Positions 62,246 through 64,000 of a stretch of DNA of 64,000 bases are shown here, piece by piece (positions within the stretch are counted from its first letter, which is position 1; every line of letters begins with the position of its first letter). The stretch comes from Methylobacterium sp. J-088 (GTDB lineage Bacteria; Pseudomonadota; Alphaproteobacteria; Rhizobiales; Beijerinckiaceae). The stretch lies in assembly GCF_022829295.1 (NCBI RefSeq), contig NZ_JAKSYH010000209.1:62001-126000 (forward strand), written 5' to 3'. The notes under the pieces are model-generated. The model was not told where the DNA came from and did not search any database. It worked only from the letters and a program-made list of their open reading frames with translations. The translations under genes and the position numbers were made by a program.

Positions 62246-63205
62246 TCACGCGGCCCGCCGCACGCCGTGATCCCCCTGCTGCTGGATCTCGATGAACACC
62301 CGGGTCACGTCCGGATTGCGCTGCTTCAGCGCCCGGTCGAGGCGGGTCACGAGGCCCTCGACATCGCCCGCGCTCACGTCATCGACCATGTCGATGCTGA
62401 GATTGACGAGGATGTCGGAGGGGCCGAGGTGCTGGGTCAGCACCTCGTTGACGTGGAGCACGCCCGGCTCGGCGCGGGCCAGCTCGAAGATCGCCGCCAC
62501 GACCTCGGGATCGGCGGCCTCGCCGATCAGCAGGCCATGGGTCTCGACCATCAGAAAGCCGGCCATCCCGATCAGCACGAGGCCGATCCCCACCGAGGCC
62601 CAGCCATCGAGGCTCGGCATCTCCAGGATATGACTCGAGGCAACCCCAGCGAGCGCGATCAGCAGGCCGATCAGCGCAGCAGTGTCCTCCGCCAGAACCG
62701 TGAACAGCGTCGGGTCCTTGCTGCGCCGGATCGCACGCACGGCCGAGTGCTGTCCCTTCTCGGCCCAGAACTGGCGCATCGCCACGAAGAACGAGGTGCC
62801 CTCGGCCACGATGGCGAAGCCCAAGATGCCGACATTCACCCAGATCCCGGGCAGCCGGTAGCCGAAGAGTTCGGCGTCCACGTCCGGCTCGGGGTGGCGG
62901 ACGCGCTCGATGCCCTCGTAGACTGCGAAGACGCCACCCCCGAGGAAGATCATCAGCGCGACCACGAAGGCGTAGAAGTAGATCTCGCGGCCGTAGCCGA
63001 ACGGGTGCCGGTCGTCGGCGGGCCGCTCGGACCGCTTCATGCCGACGAGCAGCAGCACCTGATTGGCCGTGTCGACCACCGAATGCACGCCCTCGGCGAG
63101 CATCGCGGTCGAGCCGGTCAGTGCCCCACCGACAAACTTCGCCACCGCGATGGCGAGGTTGGCGCCCGCCGCCGCGTAGATCGCCCCCGTGCTCTCGTGC
63201 GCCAT
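62246..63205 (-). CDS. Cation diffusion facilitator (SLC30A9-like)
   Basis: A 319-residue CDF-family metal/proton antiporter with six membrane helices. The first metal site is His41-x3-Asp45 in EGVHSVVDTANQ on helix 2. HPFGYGREIYFYAF is the loop before helix 3. Helix 5 carries LFTVLAEDTAALIGL, where an acidic pair replaces the HxxxD of zinc transporters, as in the ZNT9 group. The cytosolic C-terminal domain ends with VTRVFIEIQ. ATG 63205 follows the family start. The metal cannot be inferred safely (Zn, Co or Mn). It is divergent from the HIT gene by 158 bases. Confidence 0.92.
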   Translation of the reverse strand: MAHESTGAIYAAAGANLAIAVAKFVGGALTGSTAMLAEGVHSVVDTANQVLLLVGMKRSERPADDRHPFGYGREIYFYAFVVALMIFLGGGVFAVYEGIERVRHPEPDVDAELFGYRLPGIWVNVGILGFAIVAEGTSFFVAMRQFWAEKGQHSAVRAIRRSKDPTLFTVLAEDTAALIGLLIALAGVASSHILEMPSLDGWASVGIGLVLIGMAGFLMVETHGLLIGEAADPEVVAAIFELARAEPGVLHVNEVLTQHLGPSDILVNLSIDMVDDVSAGDVEGLVTRLDRALKQRNPDVTRVFIEIQQQGDHGVRRAA

Positions 63206-63363
63206 CCGGTAAACCTCTGCACCCCGATCCGCGCCGCCCAACGGGACACCGCCACGCTCCAGCCGCGGCGGTGCAAGCGTTTCGGTGCGCAGCCGGTTCC
63301 CATGTGGACGCAGCTGGGCGGCCCGTGCAACCTGTCGCCGCTCAAGGTTTTTACGGAGGCGGC

Positions 63364-63801
63364 ATGGCCGACGCGCGCTACGACCCCGATAACATCTTCG
63401 CCAAGATCCTGCGCGGCGAGATCCCCTGCCACCGCGTCTACGAGGACGCGCAGACGCTGGCCTTCATGGACGTGATGCCCCAGGGCGAGGGCCACACCCT
63501 GGTGATCCCCAAGGCGCCGGCCCGGGGCCTGCTCGACGCCGAGCCCGAATCGCTCGCGGCCCTGATGGCGAGCGTCCAGCACGTTGCGCGGGGCGTGCAG
63601 GCGGCGTTCCAGGCTGACGGACTCACCGTGTTCCAGTTCAACGAGCCGGCCGGCGGCCAGACCGTGTTCCACCTGCACGTCCACGTCATCCCCCGGCGGG
63701 AGGGCGTGCCGCTGAAGCGTCACGAGGGCGGCATGGCCGACAACACGGTCCTGGCCGAGCACGCGGCGCGCATCCGCGCGGCGCTCGAAGCAGAGAGGTA
63801 G
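63364..63801 (+). CDS. HIT family protein (histidine triad)
   Basis: A 145-residue nucleotide-binding hydrolase. The histidine triad HLHVHVIPR is at 103-111, with nucleophile His105 or His107. The N-terminal NIFAKILRGEIPCHRVYED and GHTLVIPKAPARGLLD are typical of the Hint branch, which hydrolyses AMP-lysine or AMP phosphoramidates. GGAGG lies four bases before ATG 63364. One Cys (Cys22), at a common zinc-ligand position, is present. The gene stands alone, and convergent with the partial gene at the window end. Confidence 0.93.
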   Translation: MADARYDPDNIFAKILRGEIPCHRVYEDAQTLAFMDVMPQGEGHTLVIPKAPARGLLDAEPESLAALMASVQHVARGVQAAFQADGLTVFQFNEPAGGQTVFHLHVHVIPRREGVPLKRHEGGMADNTVLAEHAARIRAALEAER

Positions 63802-63805
63802 GCGT

Positions 63806-64000
63806 CAGGCCGCGCTGGCCGAATCGCCCTGGGCCATGCTGGCGAGCAGCCGGCGCAGGGCGGCGTTCTCGGTCTCCAACTCGCTTACGCGCCGCAGCAG
63901 CAGGGTCACGGAGGCATCGGTCGCGACCGGATCGGGCACCGCCGCAGCCGGAGCCCGGGCGGCGTCCTCGAATGTGACGCCGATGCCGTCCTCCCGCCGC
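63806..64000 (-). CDS. C-terminal part of a coiled-coil protein (runs off the window)
   Basis: The minus-strand frame is open from the window edge to the stop at 63806-63808, giving about 64 residues. It begins REDGIGVTFEDAARAP, has a Pro/Ala spacer, and then a leucine-heptad coiled coil, VSELETENAALRRLLASM. No known domain can be seen. It could be the tail of a transcription factor or a small structural protein. The five-base gap to the HIT gene stop supports a real convergent gene end. Confidence 0.5.

Overview
The window is a 64 kb piece of a GC-rich chromosome, densely packed with genes on both strands. MucR/Ros regulation, dnaK-dnaJ followed by a PmtA-like methyltransferase, an alpha-r8 (mmgR/suhB)-type small RNA and the general look of the proteins point to an alphaproteobacterium of the order Hyphomicrobiales. 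My best guess is Methylobacterium or Methylorubrum. That genus is an inference from resemblance: no methylotrophy or photosynthesis gene lies in the window. There are no rRNA or tRNA genes, CRISPR arrays, phage genes or intact insertion sequences that I can see, so this is mostly core or soft-core chromosome. A perfect 16-bp parS site at 55535-55550 suggests that the right half lies in the origin-proximal centromere region.

Layout. 0.4-5.8 kb: patatin-like lipase, membrane chemoreceptor, glutathione peroxidase homologue, and an ECF sigma factor with its membrane anti-sigma factor. 5.8-9.8 kb: a decayed YefM/YoeB toxin-antitoxin pair, then a tightly overlapping nucleoside-salvage operon (cdd, purine nucleoside phosphorylase, deoC, deoA). 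9.9-12.2 kb: a frameshifted phytanoyl-CoA dioxygenase-like gene, a His/Gly-rich secreted protein and a SAM methyltransferase. 12.3-15.9 kb: dnaJ and dnaK with a heat-shock-like promoter. 16-20 kb: a secreted proline-rich protein, YqgE, a 1-Cys peroxiredoxin, a membrane-anchored Mrr-like nuclease and MucR. 20-29 kb: an acyl-CoA synthetase/GNAT fusion, an SDR pair, a GH10 xylanase, acyltransferase 3, an L,D-transpeptidase and a cupin. 29-34 kb: a second L,D-transpeptidase and divergent opgH/opgG for osmoregulated periplasmic glucans. 34-43.4 kb: zwf, moaA, a DUF971 protein, radA, alr, cvpA-like, purF and an SDR. 43.5-51.2 kb: a DHFR-like/YbdK in-frame fusion, der, a YfgM-like protein, NnrU, an Asp-box exoprotein whose start lies in a repeat, small unknown proteins and an SRAP protein. 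51.3-64 kb: a nonsense-broken PAS chemoreceptor, zinc alcohol dehydrogenase, OYE-family reductase, parS, an EthD pair, an NHL protein, the small RNA, class II photolyase, a ClC channel, DUF1328, an SDR, a CDF transporter, a HIT protein and the C-terminus of a coiled-coil protein.

How it works together. Themes are stress response (DnaK/DnaJ, ECF pair, peroxidases, RadA, SRAP, photolyase), envelope building (alr, two L,D-transpeptidases, OpgG/OpgH, YfgM, CvpA) and nucleotide metabolism (salvage operon, purF). Four loci are in decay or fused: the toxin-antitoxin pair (lost start plus 5-bp duplication), the PhyH gene (1-bp loss), the PAS chemoreceptor (amber codon) and the DHFR/YbdK pair. Intergenic space carries at least three palindromic repeat families. 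The best non-coding finds are the small RNA at about 57731-57820 and parS. I found no wholly new multi-gene system.
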